From positions 4,728,001 to 4,792,000 of the forward strand of contig NZ_LT960614.1 in the NCBI RefSeq assembly GCF_900231165.1: a stretch of 64,000 nt of DNA. The letters run 5' to 3'. The DNA is from Hartmannibacter diazotrophicus. GTDB taxonomy: Bacteria > Pseudomonadota > Alphaproteobacteria > Rhizobiales > Pleomorphomonadaceae. Both the position numbers and the translations under genes were made by a program. Shown here piece after piece: positions 1-10,405 of the stretch (within the stretch, counting starts at the first letter, position 1; every line of letters starts with the position of its first letter). Below the pieces are notes generated by a model. That model searched no databases, was not told where the DNA came from, and saw nothing but the letters and a program-made list of their open reading frames with translations.

Positions 1-817
1 TGCCGCCGTCATACATGCGGAACTCGCCGTCGGAGGGTGTGTCGAACTGGTCGGAGGCATCGCCGAGGATCGTGTAGTCGACGCCCATCATGTCGAGCAG
101 CCGCTTCAGTTCCCGGTTGTTGCCGACGCAATAGCCGTCGAAGCCTGGAATGATGTTGATCGAGGCGCCTTCGCTGCGTTCCTTGTCCTTCCAGAAATTC
201 TCCAGGATACCCTTGACCATGTTGTCGTAGCCGTCGACATGGCTGCCGACGAAGGCCGGCGTGTGGGCGAACGGAACGTCGAACTCCTGCGGCACCGAGC
301 CCTTGTCCTTGGCTGTCTGGATGAAGGACTGCAGGTCGTCCCCGATCACTTCCGCCATGCAGGTCGTTGAGACGGCCACCATCTTCGGCGCGTAGAGCGA
401 ATAGGTGTTGGCAAGGCCGTCGACCATGTTGTTGAGACCGCCGAAGACCGCCGCGTCTTCCGTCATCGAGGAGGAGACTGCCGAGCAGGGCTCCTTGAAG
501 TGACGCGACAGATGCGAGCGATAGTAGGCGACACAGCCCTGAGAGCCGTGCACGAAGCTCATGGTCTTTTCAAAGCCGGCGGACGCGAAGACCGCGCCGA
601 GCGGCTGGCAGGCCTTGGCCGGATTGACGACGAGCGCCTCGCGGGAAAGGTTCTTTTCCCGATATTCCCAGCTCTTGGCGTATTCGGTCTGCTCCGCGAT
701 CTTCTCATCGCCGACGCCGCACTCGAAGAGCGCTTTCTTGGCGGCGAGCATTTCCTTGTATTCAGGCTCCCGGAACAGGGGGGCGTGGTCGAGAACGTTG
801 TCTGCTGACTGCGGCAT
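1..817 (-). CDS. nifK: Nitrogenase MoFe protein beta subunit NifK (3' part beyond window)
   Basis: This is the beta subunit of the molybdenum-iron protein, which shares the P-cluster with NifD. The N-terminal 272 codons are present and the rest lies left of base 1. Visible P-cluster cysteine contexts are [22 protein letters not shown] and [11 protein letters not shown], followed by the [10 protein letters not shown] stretch. The ATG at 817-815 follows an AGAGAGGTGACC ribosome site. It lies 146 bases downstream of nifD in the usual nifHDK order and should be co-transcribed from the nifH promoter. Identification is secure. Only the C-terminal half cannot be judged. Confidence 0.97.
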   Translation of the reverse strand, partial: MPQSADNVLDHAPLFREPEYKEMLAAKKALFECGVGDEKIAEQTEYAKSWEYREKNLSREALVVNPAKACQPLGAVFASAGFEKTMSFVHGSQGCVAYYRSHLSRHFKEPCSAVSSSMTEDAAVFGGLNNMVDGLANTYSLYAPKMVAVSTTCMAEVIGDDLQSFIQTAKDKGSVPQEFDVPFAHTPAFVGSHVDGYDNMVKGILENFWKDKERSEGASINIIPGFDGYCVGNNRELKRLLDMMGVDYTILGDASDQFDTPSDGEFRMYDGG

Positions 818-963
818 GACTGGTCACCTCTCTCACCCGGGCCGCGCCATACGGCGGCACTGTCGGGGGTTGGTAAGGTTCGGTGCACGAAGGGCCACGA
901 TGGGCCAGTGCGAAGGTCGCCGTGGGGCGTGAGCGCCCCACGGAAAGTGTCTGAAAAGCCGGA

Positions 964-2478
964 TTACTCGGCGGCCGCCTGATATTCGGGTTCTTCCACC
1001 CAGGGCGCATCGAACAGATCCCAGACGGGATTGTTGATGGCGAGATCCATGTCGCGGGCGAAGATCGCGAAGCCGTCGTAGCCGTGATAGGGGCCGGAAT
1101 AGTCCCAGGAGTGCATCTGACGGAACGGGATGCCCATCTTCTGCACCGGGTATTTTTCCTTGATGCCCGAGCCGACGAGGTCGGGACGCACCTTCTCGAT
1201 GAACTTCTCAAGCTCGTAGCCGGTGACGTCGTCGTAGATCAGCGTGCCCTTCTTCACATAGTGCCCGGTGCGCTGATAGTCGTCGTTGTGGCCGAACTCG
1301 TAGCCCGTGCCGGCGATCTCCATACCGAGATCCTCGTAGGCCGTGATGACGTGCCGGGGGCGCAGGCCGCCGACATAGAGCATCACCGTCTTGCCTTCGA
1401 GGCGCGGACGGAACTTCGCCACTACCTCGTCGACGAGAGGCTGGTACTTGGCGATGACGGCTTCGGCCTTTTCCTCGATCTCGGGCCCGAAATGCTTGGC
1501 GATCTTGCGAAGCGAGGCGGCGATCTGCGAGGGGCCGAAGAAGTTGTACTCCATCCAGGCAACGCCGTATTTCTCTTCCATGTGGCGGCAGATGTAGTTC
1601 ATCGACCGGTAGCAGTGGATGAGGTTGAGGCGCGCCTTGGGCGCACGTTCGATCTCTGCAAGCGTCGCGTCACCCGACCAGTTGCCGACGACCCGCAGGC
1701 CCATTTCCTCAAGCAGGATGCGCGAGGCCCAGGCGTCGCCGCCGATGTTGTAGTCGCCGATGACGTTGACGTCATAGGGACCGGTTTCCCAGTCGCTTTC
1801 CTTCTTGTCGAACACCCAGTCGCGGATGGAATCGTTGGCGATGTGGTGGCCGAGCGACTGCGAGACGCCGCGAAAGCCTTCGCAGCGGACCGGAACGATG
1901 GTCGTCTCGTGCTCCTTGGCCTTCTTCTTGGCGACCGCTTCGATGTCGTCGCCGATGAGGCCGATCGGGCATTCGGACTGGATCGTCACGCCATTGGCGA
2001 GCGGGAACAGCTCCTCGATCTCGTCGATGACTTTTTCCAGCTTCTTGTCGCCGCCGAACACGATGTCACGCTCCTGGAAGTCGGAGGTGAACTGCATCGT
2101 GACGAACGAGTCGATGCCCGTCTGGCCGATGTAGTAATTGCGGCGCTGGGACCAGGAATACTGGCCGCAGCCGACGGGGCCGTGGCTGATGTGGACCATG
2201 TCCTTGACCGGGCCCCACACCACGCCCTTGGAACCGGCGTAGGCGCAGCCGCGGATCGTCATCACGCCGGGAACCGACTTGATGTTGGATTTCACGTCGC
2301 ATTCGGTGAGGACGGCGCCTTCTTCGCCAACCTCGGCCTCCGCCGCCTCGCCTTCGACGCCCTTGGCGACCGAGAGGTGCTTCTTGCGACGCTTGGCGAA
2401 CTTGTCGGGATATTGTGACAGCACGTCCTCAATGAGTTTTTCATTGAATTCGCCGTCGTTTTCGTAATCGAGGCTCAT
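964..2478 (-). CDS. nifD: Nitrogenase MoFe protein alpha subunit NifD
   Basis: This is the alpha subunit of MoFe nitrogenase, which carries FeMo-cofactor and half of the P-cluster. It has 504 residues, normal for the family. P-cluster ligands appear as Cys78 ([10 protein letters not shown]), Cys104 (PVGCGQYSW) and Cys170 ([11 protein letters not shown]). The FeMo-co Cys lies in [10 protein letters not shown], and the C-terminal His region reads [14 protein letters not shown]. The start at 2478 is preceded by GGAGGT at ideal spacing; an ATG eight codons upstream lacks this. Residues about 41-56 form a small acidic, Ala/Glu-rich insert before the conserved DVKSNIKS block. It sits between nifH and nifK in one operon. 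Confidence 0.98.
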   Translation of the reverse strand: MSLDYENDGEFNEKLIEDVLSQYPDKFAKRRKKHLSVAKGVEGEAAEAEVGEEGAVLTECDVKSNIKSVPGVMTIRGCAYAGSKGVVWGPVKDMVHISHGPVGCGQYSWSQRRNYYIGQTGIDSFVTMQFTSDFQERDIVFGGDKKLEKVIDEIEELFPLANGVTIQSECPIGLIGDDIEAVAKKKAKEHETTIVPVRCEGFRGVSQSLGHHIANDSIRDWVFDKKESDWETGPYDVNVIGDYNIGGDAWASRILLEEMGLRVVGNWSGDATLAEIERAPKARLNLIHCYRSMNYICRHMEEKYGVAWMEYNFFGPSQIAASLRKIAKHFGPEIEEKAEAVIAKYQPLVDEVVAKFRPRLEGKTVMLYVGGLRPRHVITAYEDLGMEIAGTGYEFGHNDDYQRTGHYVKKGTLIYDDVTGYELEKFIEKVRPDLVGSGIKEKYPVQKMGIPFRQMHSWDYSGPYHGYDGFAIFARDMDLAINNPVWDLFDAPWVEEPEYQAAAE

Positions 2479-2517
2479 GGTGACCTCCAGTCGTTCGGGC
2501 AAGGAGCCACCTTTGCC

Positions 2518-2533
2518 GCAGGCACCTGCCTGC
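2518..2533. other. Hairpin in nifH-nifD spacer
   Basis: GCAGGC-ACCT-GCCTGC forms a 6-bp stem with a 4-base loop within the 154-base nifH-nifD spacer. There is no T-run. Hairpins here can stabilise the more abundant nifH message in other diazotrophs. That role is inferred only. Confidence 0.4.
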
Positions 2534-2632
2534 GCGCATGGAAGCTCGATCCGGTGTTACGAAACGGGTTTGTCGGTTCGCCGCATGCCGCCGGGGTCAA
2601 GGCCCGGCGCCATGCTTGGCGAAAGGGTCGGC

Positions 2633-3637
<1,005 letters not shown>

Positions 3638-3666
3638 AACACTCGACATCAGAAATTATATAATTT

Positions 3667-3679
3667 AATCAATGCATTA
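3667..3679 (+). promoter_or_regulatory. IHF binding site (consensus) in nifH control region
   Basis: AATCAA-TGCA-TTA matches the IHF consensus WATCAA-N4-TTR at every defined position. It sits in an AT-rich block between the -24/-12 promoter and the NifA site, where IHF bends DNA in known nifH promoters. Confidence 0.8.
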
Positions 3680-3717
3680 ATTGGAATTCCCGACCACCCA
3701 TCGACACAACGAAACCC

Positions 3718-3733
3718 TGTCGCGACATCGACA
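3718..3733. promoter_or_regulatory. NifA upstream activator sequence of nifH
   Basis: TGT-CGCGACATCG-ACA is a perfect TGT-N10-ACA NifA enhancer. Its centre is about 115 bases upstream of the predicted nifH start, within the usual range. The first ten bases, TGTCGCGACA, are themselves a palindrome. Confidence 0.88.
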
Positions 3734-3901
3734 ATTCATGACAACCCTTGTCGCAAGGCCCCGGCGCCGTCATCTTCGCTGCACCGCCGCAAGGCTCTTC
3801 CCTCCGCTAGCGCCAGCCCGTAGCATGGCCAAAGCAAGATCGGGCAGGTTGCCCGATTTGCCCCGCCGCCCCTTCCAGCACTCCTCCCCCGGGAAAAGGC
3901 C

Positions 3902-4528
3902 ATGAGCGAGTACCTCCTCCACTGCTTCATCGAGAGCGGCAACGCCTACAAGGCGGCCCTGATGCTGGAACTTTCAGGCGCCGACTGGGAGGCGCGACCG
4001 GTCGCCTATTTCGACGGGATCACACGGACCGCGGAGTGGCGCGAGAGCCTCAACGAGATGGGCGAGGCGCCGGTGCTCGAACATCACGGCAAGCGCCTCA
4101 GCCAGTCTGGCGTGATCCTCGATTATCTGAGCCAGCAGACAGGCAGGTTCGGTCCCGAGAGCGAGGATGAGAAGCGCGAAATCTGGCGCTGGATCCTCTT
4201 CGACAATCACAAGTTCACCAGCTACTACGCAACGCTCCGCTTCATGTTCGGCATCCAGAAGTCCGGCGACACGCCGGTGACCGAGTTTCTGCGCACCCGC
4301 GCACGCGGCGCCTATGCCGTCGTCGACAAGCATCTGGAGACGCGCGATTTCCTGCTCGGATCGCGGCCGACCATCGCCGACCTTTCGCTGGCCGGCTATG
4401 TCTTCTACAAGGAGGAGACCGGCATAGACCGGGCGGCCGAGTTTCCCAATGTCGAGGCTTGGGCCGCACGCATCGCGGCGCTGCCCGGCTGGAAAGCCCC
4501 GGCCGACCTGATGCCCCCAGCCGCCTAG
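3902..4528 (+). CDS. Glutathione S-transferase family protein
   Basis: This 208-residue protein has the two-domain GST layout. The N-terminal thioredoxin-like half contains the GEAPVLEHHGKRLSQSGVIL stretch, with the cis-Pro and Ser-rich glutathione-binding region. The all-helical C-terminal half contains the TIADLSLAGYVFY motif typical of GSTs. Substrate is unknown. The gene is divergent from nifH and 372 bases away. No nif-type promoter faces it, so a nitrogen-fixation role is not supported. The ATG at 3902 follows a weak GGGAAAAGG ribosome site. Confidence 0.85.
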   Translation: MSEYLLHCFIESGNAYKAALMLELSGADWEARPVAYFDGITRTAEWRESLNEMGEAPVLEHHGKRLSQSGVILDYLSQQTGRFGPESEDEKREIWRWILFDNHKFTSYYATLRFMFGIQKSGDTPVTEFLRTRARGAYAVVDKHLETRDFLLGSRPTIADLSLAGYVFYKEETGIDRAAEFPNVEAWAARIAALPGWKAPADLMPPAA

Positions 4529-4638
4529 AACACCGCCGCCTAGAACACCCGGCCTTTCATCACCATTTTTTATCTCGCCAGTTCTTTGTCCGGAAATCGA
4601 TACCGACCTCTCGGCCCCCGATTTTGAAAAAGGCCATC

Positions 4639-5277
4639 ATGACGAGAAACATTCTGCTTTTCGGCGATTCCAATACTTACGGCACCGTCCCGATGGTGGA
4701 CTGGAATGACGCCCGCCGCCATTCGCCGTCCGTCCGCTGGCCGGGCATTGCCCAACTCAACCTCGGGCCCGACTGGCGCCTGATCGAGGAGGGCCTGCCG
4801 GGGCGCACCAGCGTCCACGACGACCCGATCGAGGGCGAGGACAGGAACGGCCGGCGCATGCTCCTTGGCCTTATCGCCAGCCACCGTCCGCTCGATGCCG
4901 TGGTCATCATGCTCGGCACCAACGACTTCAAGAGCCGCTTCTCCCTCACGGCCGAGGATGTCGCCGGCGGCCTTGGCGTTCTGGCAGGCATGGTGCGGAC
5001 GTCCGCCAGCCCCGGCATGGTGCCCCCGAAGGTGCTGCTGGTCTCGCCGCCGCCGATCCGCGCCGTCGGTTGCCTGACACCCTTCTTCACCGGCGGACAC
5101 GAGAAAAGCCGGCGCCTTGCCCCGCTGCTCGCCGCCGTCGCCCGCGCCAACGGAGCGCATTTCCTCGACGCCGGTACGGTCTGCGAAATGAGCCCGGTCG
5201 AGGGGATCCATATGGAGGCCGAAGCGCACAAGCACCTCGGCCTTGCCATCGCCGCGGAATTGAGGGCGATGTTCTGA
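4639..5277 (+). CDS. SGNH/GDSL-type hydrolase (arylesterase-like)
   Basis: This 212-residue SGNH-fold hydrolase shows the nucleophile block LLFGDSNTYG near the N-terminus and the GxND block as MLGTNDFK. The C-terminal His block reads SPVEGIHMEAEAH. Where the family has Asp (DGIH), the triad acid position here is Glu, as read directly from a GAG codon. The start at 4639 is chosen because homology begins there; upstream in-frame codons look non-coding. It precedes ureE by 23 bases and may be co-transcribed, but no urease link is known. Likely an esterase of small acyl substrates. Confidence 0.8.
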   Translation: MTRNILLFGDSNTYGTVPMVDWNDARRHSPSVRWPGIAQLNLGPDWRLIEEGLPGRTSVHDDPIEGEDRNGRRMLLGLIASHRPLDAVVIMLGTNDFKSRFSLTAEDVAGGLGVLAGMVRTSASPGMVPPKVLLVSPPPIRAVGCLTPFFTGGHEKSRRLAPLLAAVARANGAHFLDAGTVCEMSPVEGIHMEAEAHKHLGLAIAAELRAMF

Positions 5278-5300
5278 AATTCGCCAAAGGACGACTGACC

Positions 5301-5921
5301 ATGATTCGCGCCATCCGCATCCTGCCCGCCGGCAGCTTTTCCGGCGACCCTGCCGATACGCTCTATCTGGAGCGCGACGACCGCCATCGCCGTCGTCTGG
5401 TGATGCGTTGCACCGGCGGCACGGCCTTTCTGCTCGACCTGCCGGAAGCCAAGGTGATGAAGCAGGGCGACGGCCTGGAGCTGGAGGATGGCCGCGTCAT
5501 CCTCGTCACCGCCAAGCCCGAGCGTCTTCTGGAAATCACCGCCGACGACACGGCCCATCTCATCCGCCTTGCCTGGCACCTCGGCAATCGTCACCTGCCG
5601 ACCCAGCTTGCCGGCGACCGGCTGCTGATCCGCGAGGATCATGTCATCGAGGATATGGCGCTGAAGCTTGGCGCCAAGGTCGCCCACGTTCAAAAGCCCT
5701 TTGATCCCGAAGGCGGCGCCTATGGCCATGGCGAGGTGCTGGGACACGATCACGGACATGATCACCGGCACGGCCACGACGATCACCACGGGCACGATCA
5801 TGATCATCATGATCACGGCCACGCCCATGCACACGATCACAGCCATTCGCACGATCACGACCATGAGCATGGCGCGGACTGCGGCTGTGGCCATGATCAT
5901 CATCGCCACCACGACCACTGA
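5301..5921 (+). CDS. ureE: Urease accessory protein UreE with extreme His-rich tail
   Basis: UreE is the nickel metallochaperone that passes Ni(II) to the UreDFG-urease complex. It has 206 residues. The N-terminal peptide-binding-like and central metal-binding domains run to about residue 145 (IREDHVIEDMALKLGAKVAHV). About 28 histidines follow in the last 60 residues, interleaved with Asp and Gly, with two Cys in GADCGCGHDHH. Such tails store nickel or zinc in other UreE proteins; this one is unusually long. Start ATG 5301. The GTG of ureF follows after 6 bases. The structural urease genes are 28 kb away. Confidence 0.96.
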   Translation: MIRAIRILPAGSFSGDPADTLYLERDDRHRRRLVMRCTGGTAFLLDLPEAKVMKQGDGLELEDGRVILVTAKPERLLEITADDTAHLIRLAWHLGNRHLPTQLAGDRLLIREDHVIEDMALKLGAKVAHVQKPFDPEGGAYGHGEVLGHDHGHDHRHGHDDHHGHDHDHHDHGHAHAHDHSHSHDHDHEHGADCGCGHDHHRHHDH

Positions 5922-5927
5922 CGCCCC

Positions 5928-6638
5928 GTGACCGACATCAAGACCACGAACGAGGATGCCCTCGGCCTGTCCGGCCTTGTCCGTCTGGCAGCCTGGCTCT
6001 CGCCCGCCTTCCCGGTTGGCGCCTACACCTATTCCCACGGGCTGGAATGGGCGATCGAGGCCGGCGATGTCACCGATGCGGCAAGCCTTGAGGCCTGGAT
6101 CGCGGCCATCCTGAAGCATGGCGCGGGGCGCTCCGACGTCATCCTCTTCGCCAATGCCTGGACGGCGGCCGCCCACGCGGATTTCGACCGGCTGGAGGAG
6201 ATCGCCGGACTCGGCCTTGCCCTTTGCCCGACGAAAGAGCGGCGCCTTGAGGCGACCGCGCAGGGGCGCGCCTTCGCCGGCACCGTGGCCAAGACCTGGG
6301 GCGCGCCAAGTCTCGAAGCCCTCGGCCAGTCCGGCGAGGCCATCGTCTATCCGGTGGCGGTCGCAGTCGCTGCCGCCGACCATGGCGTGCCGCTCGTTCC
6401 CGCCGCGACCGCCATGCTTTCCGCCTTTGCCGCCAATCTCGTCTCCGCTGCCGTGCGCGCCGTGCCGCTTGGCCAGACCGACGGCCAGCGCGTCACCGCC
6501 CGCATGGAGCCGGTCATCCACGAGGTCGTGACCGAGGCCGCCCTTTTGCCCCTGGAGGAGATCGGTGGCGCGTCGCTTGCCGCCGACATCGCCTCCATGC
6601 ACCATGAAACCCAGTATACGAGGCTCTTCCGCTCATGA
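5928..6638 (+). CDS. ureF: Urease accessory protein UreF
   Basis: UreF has 236 residues and is the all-helical urease accessory protein that joins UreD and UreG during nickel insertion. Diagnostic segments are [19 protein letters not shown] near the N-terminus and a C-terminal [12 protein letters not shown], both typical of UreF. The start is GTG at 5928, six bases after ureE. Its stop overlaps the ureG start (ATGA at 6635-6638), so the two are translationally coupled. It forms ureEFG here, detached from ureDABC. Confidence 0.95.
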   Translation: MTDIKTTNEDALGLSGLVRLAAWLSPAFPVGAYTYSHGLEWAIEAGDVTDAASLEAWIAAILKHGAGRSDVILFANAWTAAAHADFDRLEEIAGLGLALCPTKERRLEATAQGRAFAGTVAKTWGAPSLEALGQSGEAIVYPVAVAVAAADHGVPLVPAATAMLSAFAANLVSAAVRAVPLGQTDGQRVTARMEPVIHEVVTEAALLPLEEIGGASLAADIASMHHETQYTRLFRS

Positions 6639-7267
6639 TGGCGTCCGCAACCAAGTCTCCCAACGGTCCCCTGCGCGTCGGCATCGGCGGCCCGGTCGGC
6701 TCCGGCAAGACCGCGCTGATGGACGCGCTCTGCAAGCGCCTCAGCAAGAGCTACGAGATCGCCGCGATCACCAACGACATCTATACCAAGGAAGACGCCG
6801 AGTTCCTGACCCGCTCCGGCGCGCTGCCGCCCGAGCGCATCCTCGGCGTGGAGACCGGCGGCTGCCCGCACACCGCGATCCGCGAGGACGCCTCGATCAA
6901 CCTTGCCGCCGTCGCCGATCTCGAAAAGGCCTTCCCCGGCCTCGACGTGATCCTGATCGAATCCGGCGGCGACAATCTGGCGGCCACCTTCTCGCCCGAA
7001 CTGGCCGACATCACCATCTACGTCATCGACGTTTCGGCCGGCGACAAGATCCCGCGCAAGGGCGGGCCCGGCATCACCCGCTCGGACCTGCTCGTCATCA
7101 ACAAGATCGACCTTGCCCCGCTCGTCGGCGCCTCGCTGGAGGTGATGGACCGGGATTCGAAAAAGATGCGCCGCGACCGGCCCTTCGTCTTCACCAACGT
7201 TCGCGCCGGCGATGGCGTCGACACGGTGCTGGCCTTCATCGAGGAGGCCGGCGGTCTGAAGGGCTGA
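6635..7267 (+). CDS. ureG: Urease accessory GTPase UreG
   Basis: UreG is the SIMIBI-class GTPase that powers nickel delivery to urease. It has 210 residues. The P-loop is [13 protein letters not shown] near residues 16-28. The CPH metal motif appears in [17 protein letters not shown], and the guanine-specificity motif NKxD appears as INKIDL. Two adjacent ATG codons (6635, 6638) are possible starts; the first overlaps the ureF stop. It is last of ureEFG and is followed by an unrelated pdxJ after 103 bases. Confidence 0.97.
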   Translation: MMASATKSPNGPLRVGIGGPVGSGKTALMDALCKRLSKSYEIAAITNDIYTKEDAEFLTRSGALPPERILGVETGGCPHTAIREDASINLAAVADLEKAFPGLDVILIESGGDNLAATFSPELADITIYVIDVSAGDKIPRKGGPGITRSDLLVINKIDLAPLVGASLEVMDRDSKKMRRDRPFVFTNVRAGDGVDTVLAFIEEAGGLKG

Positions 7268-7370
7268 GCCACTTCGCCGATCGGCCAAAAATCCTGTGCC
7301 AATGGCGCGCATTGCAGCCGGCGGAAAACTGTCCTAACCAGCCGGCTTCCCTGCCGGAAAGGCCGCAGCC

Positions 7371-8120
7371 ATGACCACGACCAAGCTCTCCGTCAACGTC
7401 AACGCCATCGCCCAGTTGCGCAACCGGCGCGACCTGCCCTGGCCGAGCGTCACCGGCCTTTCCGCCATCGCCTTGGAAGCCGGCGCCTATGGCATCACCA
7501 TCCACCCGCGCCCGGACCAGAGGCATATCCGCCGCACCGACGTCTTCGACCTGCAGAAGCTCCTGCGCGGCGAGTGGAAGGACAAGGAATTCAACATCGA
7601 GGGCTATCCGACCCACGAGTTCCTGGAGCTTTGCGCCCTCGCCCAGCCGGATCAGGTGACGCTCGTTCCCGACGATCCGTCGCAGTCGACCTCCGACCAT
7701 GGCTGGGACACGCAGGAAAACGCCTCCTACCTGAGCAGGATCATCGACCAGATCCATACCTTCGGTGCGCGCGTTTCGGTGTTCGTCGATGCCGATGCGG
7801 GCATGGCGGAAGGCGCGGCGAAGACGGGCGCCGATCGGGTCGAATTCTACACCGGTCCCTACGGACACGCCGTCGATCCCGATGTCCAAGACGCCGAACT
7901 GAAGAAGCTGGCCGAAGCCGCCGAGGCGGCCCGCACGGCGGGCCTTGCCGTCAACGCCGGCCATGACCTGACGCTTGCCAATATGCCGAAGCTGAAGGCC
8001 GCGATCCCTTATCTCGCCGAGGTCTCCATCGGCCACGCGCTCACCGCCGATGCGCTCATCTACGGCATGGCCGAGACGATCCGGCTCTACCGCGAGGCCT
8101 GCGGCGATCCGGTCCGCTGA
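7371..8120 (+). CDS. pdxJ: Pyridoxine 5'-phosphate synthase PdxJ
   Basis: PdxJ condenses 3-amino-2-oxopropyl phosphate with deoxyxylulose 5-phosphate to form pyridoxine 5'-phosphate. It has 249 residues. The N-terminal signature LSVNVNAIAQLRNRR and the segment GAYGITIHPRPDQRHIR are diagnostic, as are VTLVPDDP and VNAGHDLTL later. It is a TIM-barrel enzyme of normal length. The frame is isolated, with no obvious operon partner. It converges on the racemase gene 13 bases downstream. Confidence 0.97.
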   Translation: MTTTKLSVNVNAIAQLRNRRDLPWPSVTGLSAIALEAGAYGITIHPRPDQRHIRRTDVFDLQKLLRGEWKDKEFNIEGYPTHEFLELCALAQPDQVTLVPDDPSQSTSDHGWDTQENASYLSRIIDQIHTFGARVSVFVDADAGMAEGAAKTGADRVEFYTGPYGHAVDPDVQDAELKKLAEAAEAARTAGLAVNAGHDLTLANMPKLKAAIPYLAEVSIGHALTADALIYGMAETIRLYREACGDPVR

Positions 8121-8133
8121 TTGCCATCAGATA

Positions 8134-8847
8134 TCAGGCGGCGCGGTCCTTGGCCGACTCGCCCAGCGCCATTCTCACGGCCGCCGCAGCATGGATCGCC
8201 GTGGAATCGAAGCCCGGAAGTGGCAGATTGGCGGGGTCGAGGATCAGGCAGATCTCCGTACAGCCGAGGATGACGGCGTCCGCGCCGTCCGCCTTCGCCT
8301 GCTCGATCAGGCGGAGAAGGGCGGCACGCGACTCCTCACGCACGATCCCGGCGCAAAGCTCGTTGAAGATGATGTCATGGACCAGCGCACGGCCAGCCGC
8401 ATCCGGCGTCATCGGCGAGAGGCCATGCCGTGCCATCCGCTCGGTATAAAAGCCGTGCTCCATCGTGTAGCGCGTCGCAAGCAGCAGCGGACGGCGCACG
8501 CCCGATGCCCTCAGCGCGGATGCCGTCTCGTCGATGATGTTGATGAGCGGAATGCTAATTTCGCCGGCGACCTCGTCCGCGACGAGATGCATCGTGTTGG
8601 TGCAGATCAGGATGCAGCCGGCGCCGGCGCGCTCCAGCCCCTTGGCGACCGAGGCAAGGCGCTCGGCAGCCAGATCCCACCGGCCGGCCTTCTGCATGTC
8701 GACAATCGTCTGGAAGTCGACCGAATGCATCAGCACCTCCGCCGAATGCAGGCTGCCAAGCGCCGCCCGAACCTGCTCGTTGACGAGGCGATAGTAGACC
8801 GCGCTGCTCTCGAAGCTCATGCCGCCGATAAGCCCGATTGTCTTCAT
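8134..8847 (-). CDS. Aspartate/glutamate racemase family protein
   Basis: This 237-residue protein belongs to the cofactor-independent Asp/Glu racemase family. It starts KTIGLIGGMSFESSAVYY. The two catalytic cysteines lie in ILICTNTMH and VILGCTEICL, the paired N- and C-domain positions of the family. An ATG two codons upstream (8853) is also possible; AGGAG spacing favours 8847. It is divergent from an Lrp-type regulator 199 bases away, which is the most likely controller. The amino-acid substrate cannot be set from sequence. Confidence 0.88.
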   Translation of the reverse strand: MKTIGLIGGMSFESSAVYYRLVNEQVRAALGSLHSAEVLMHSVDFQTIVDMQKAGRWDLAAERLASVAKGLERAGAGCILICTNTMHLVADEVAGEISIPLINIIDETASALRASGVRRPLLLATRYTMEHGFYTERMARHGLSPMTPDAAGRALVHDIIFNELCAGIVREESRAALLRLIEQAKADGADAVILGCTEICLILDPANLPLPGFDSTAIHAAAAVRMALGESAKDRAA

Positions 8848-9046
8848 TGCCATCCTCTCCTCTTGCCGTAGCGCCAGCGCAGCAAGCGCCGTCCTGTCCG
8901 ATGATGCAAGAGTGTCACGAGTTTCTTGCAAAAAGGATGCGAAAATCCGCGTCGTTGCAAGACATGACACAAACATCGGTATATAAAACGGAAGATCACG
9001 CCATGAATTTGCGATAATTCCACGAACGACGCGAGAATCCACCTCT

Positions 9047-9511
9047 ATGCTCGATGACCGCGACCGCCGGATTTTATCGCTCCTCCAGCGCGATGCCTCC
9101 ATCGCCATTGGCGATCTGGCCGAAAAGGTGAGCCTCTCCCTTTCCGCCTGCTCGCGTCGGATACAGCGCCTGGAGGCGGAGGGGTATATTGCCGGCCGCG
9201 TCGCCCGTCTCGACCGCGAGCGCATGCGCCTGCCGACGACCGTCTTCGCGCTGGTCAAGACGGCGCATCATTCCGCCGAATGGATGGAGAATTTCCATCG
9301 CGCCGTCGCCGACATTCCCGAGATCGTCGAGGTCCACCGGCTCACGGGCCTCTACGACTATCTCCTGAAGATCGTCCTGCCGCGCGTGGAGCATTACGAC
9401 GTCGTCTACAAGGCCCTCGTCCGCAAGGCCGAGCTCTTCGACGTTTCGGCGTCGATCTCCATGGAGGCGCTGAAGGAAGCGGGCCCGCTTCCCGTCGGCT
9501 ACGCGCAATAG
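9047..9511 (+). CDS. Lrp/AsnC family transcriptional regulator
   Basis: This 154-residue Lrp/AsnC regulator has an N-terminal winged helix-turn-helix (LDDRDRRILSLLQRDASI, then LSLSACSRRIQRLEAEGYI) and a C-terminal RAM ligand-binding domain from about residue 65 (VFALVKTAHH ... LTGLYDYLLKIVLP). Members respond to amino acids and often control a divergent neighbour. Here that neighbour is the amino-acid racemase. The 199-base gap is AT-richer than its surroundings and should hold the operator, though I cannot mark one with confidence. Confidence 0.92.
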   Translation: MLDDRDRRILSLLQRDASIAIGDLAEKVSLSLSACSRRIQRLEAEGYIAGRVARLDRERMRLPTTVFALVKTAHHSAEWMENFHRAVADIPEIVEVHRLTGLYDYLLKIVLPRVEHYDVVYKALVRKAELFDVSASISMEALKEAGPLPVGYAQ

Positions 9512-9610
9512 CAGCCGTTGTCCGCCGCCGGTGAGCTCGGCGTCTTTCGCCAAGACCTGTGGCGCAAAATCCGTTTCCCCAACCCGGCTGTCCGGCTATA
9601 GATCCGCCCC

Positions 9611-10396
9611 ATGCTCGTCCGCTCGCTTCTCTTCAACGCCCTGCTCTATCCCTACATGATCGTCTCGATGATCGTGTGCTCGCCCGCGATGCTCCTGCCG
9701 CGCGGCTGTGTGGTGGGTCTTGCCAAATTCTGGTGCCGCACGGCCATGGCCCTGCACCGCGTCACCACCGGCGTCCGCCACGTCTATACGGGCCGCGAGA
9801 ACATTCCCCAGGGAGCGTTGCTCGTCGCCTCCAAGCACCAGTCGATGTGGGAGACCATCGCGCTGATGGCGCAGTTCGGCGACGCGGTCTTCGTCCTGAA
9901 GCGCGAGCTGATGTGGATCCCGCTCTTCGGCTGGTGGATCAGGCGGCTCGACATGATCCCGGTCGACCGGGGCAAGGGATCGGCCGCGCTTGCCAAGATG
10001 ACCGAGGCAACGCGCAAGACGCTCGCCCAGGGCCGTCAGGTGCTGATTTTCCCCGAGGGAACACGCCGGGAGCCCGGTGCTGAGCCGGCTTACAAGATCG
10101 GCATCGCCCGTCTCTACGCCGATCTTGGCGTGCCCTGCCTGCCGGTCGCGCTCGACTCCGGCCTCGTCTGGCAGCGCCGCCGCATGGTCCAGCGCAAGGG
10201 CACAATCCACGTCGATTTCCTTGAGCCGATCGCGCCGGGTCTGCCGATGCGGGAGTTCTTCCACCTTCTCCAGGACCGCATCGAGGCCCGTTGCGACGAG
10301 CGCCTGCTGGAAGCTGGACAGGAGGGGGTCGAGGGATTGCCCGCCGCCGCCCGCGCCCGCATCGCCTTGCTCAAGGCACAAGCGAAAGCTGACTGA
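9611..10396 (+). CDS. plsC: 1-acyl-sn-glycerol-3-phosphate acyltransferase (PlsC family)
   Basis: The protein acylates lysophosphatidate to phosphatidate in membrane phospholipid synthesis. It has 261 residues with an N-terminal hydrophobic anchor (about residues 10-30). The acyltransferase catalytic block is SKHQSMWET, an H-x4-E form instead of H-x4-D that is seen in alphaproteobacterial members. The substrate block is IFPEGTRREPG. It stands alone and converges on the chaC-like gene 9 bases downstream. Confidence 0.92.
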   Translation: MLVRSLLFNALLYPYMIVSMIVCSPAMLLPRGCVVGLAKFWCRTAMALHRVTTGVRHVYTGRENIPQGALLVASKHQSMWETIALMAQFGDAVFVLKRELMWIPLFGWWIRRLDMIPVDRGKGSAALAKMTEATRKTLAQGRQVLIFPEGTRREPGAEPAYKIGIARLYADLGVPCLPVALDSGLVWQRRRMVQRKGTIHVDFLEPIAPGLPMREFFHLLQDRIEARCDERLLEAGQEGVEGLPAAARARIALLKAQAKAD

Positions 10397-10405
10397 CCGG
10401 GACGG

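Noticed and set aside
1084-2418. A 444-codon plus-strand open frame over nifD
   Set aside because: It is antisense to a highly conserved nifD and lacks coding features of its own.
5741-5921. Short tandem DNA repeats (GATCAC/CATGAT-like)
   Set aside because: They are codons of the His/Asp-rich UreE tail in a single intact frame, so they are explained by the protein.
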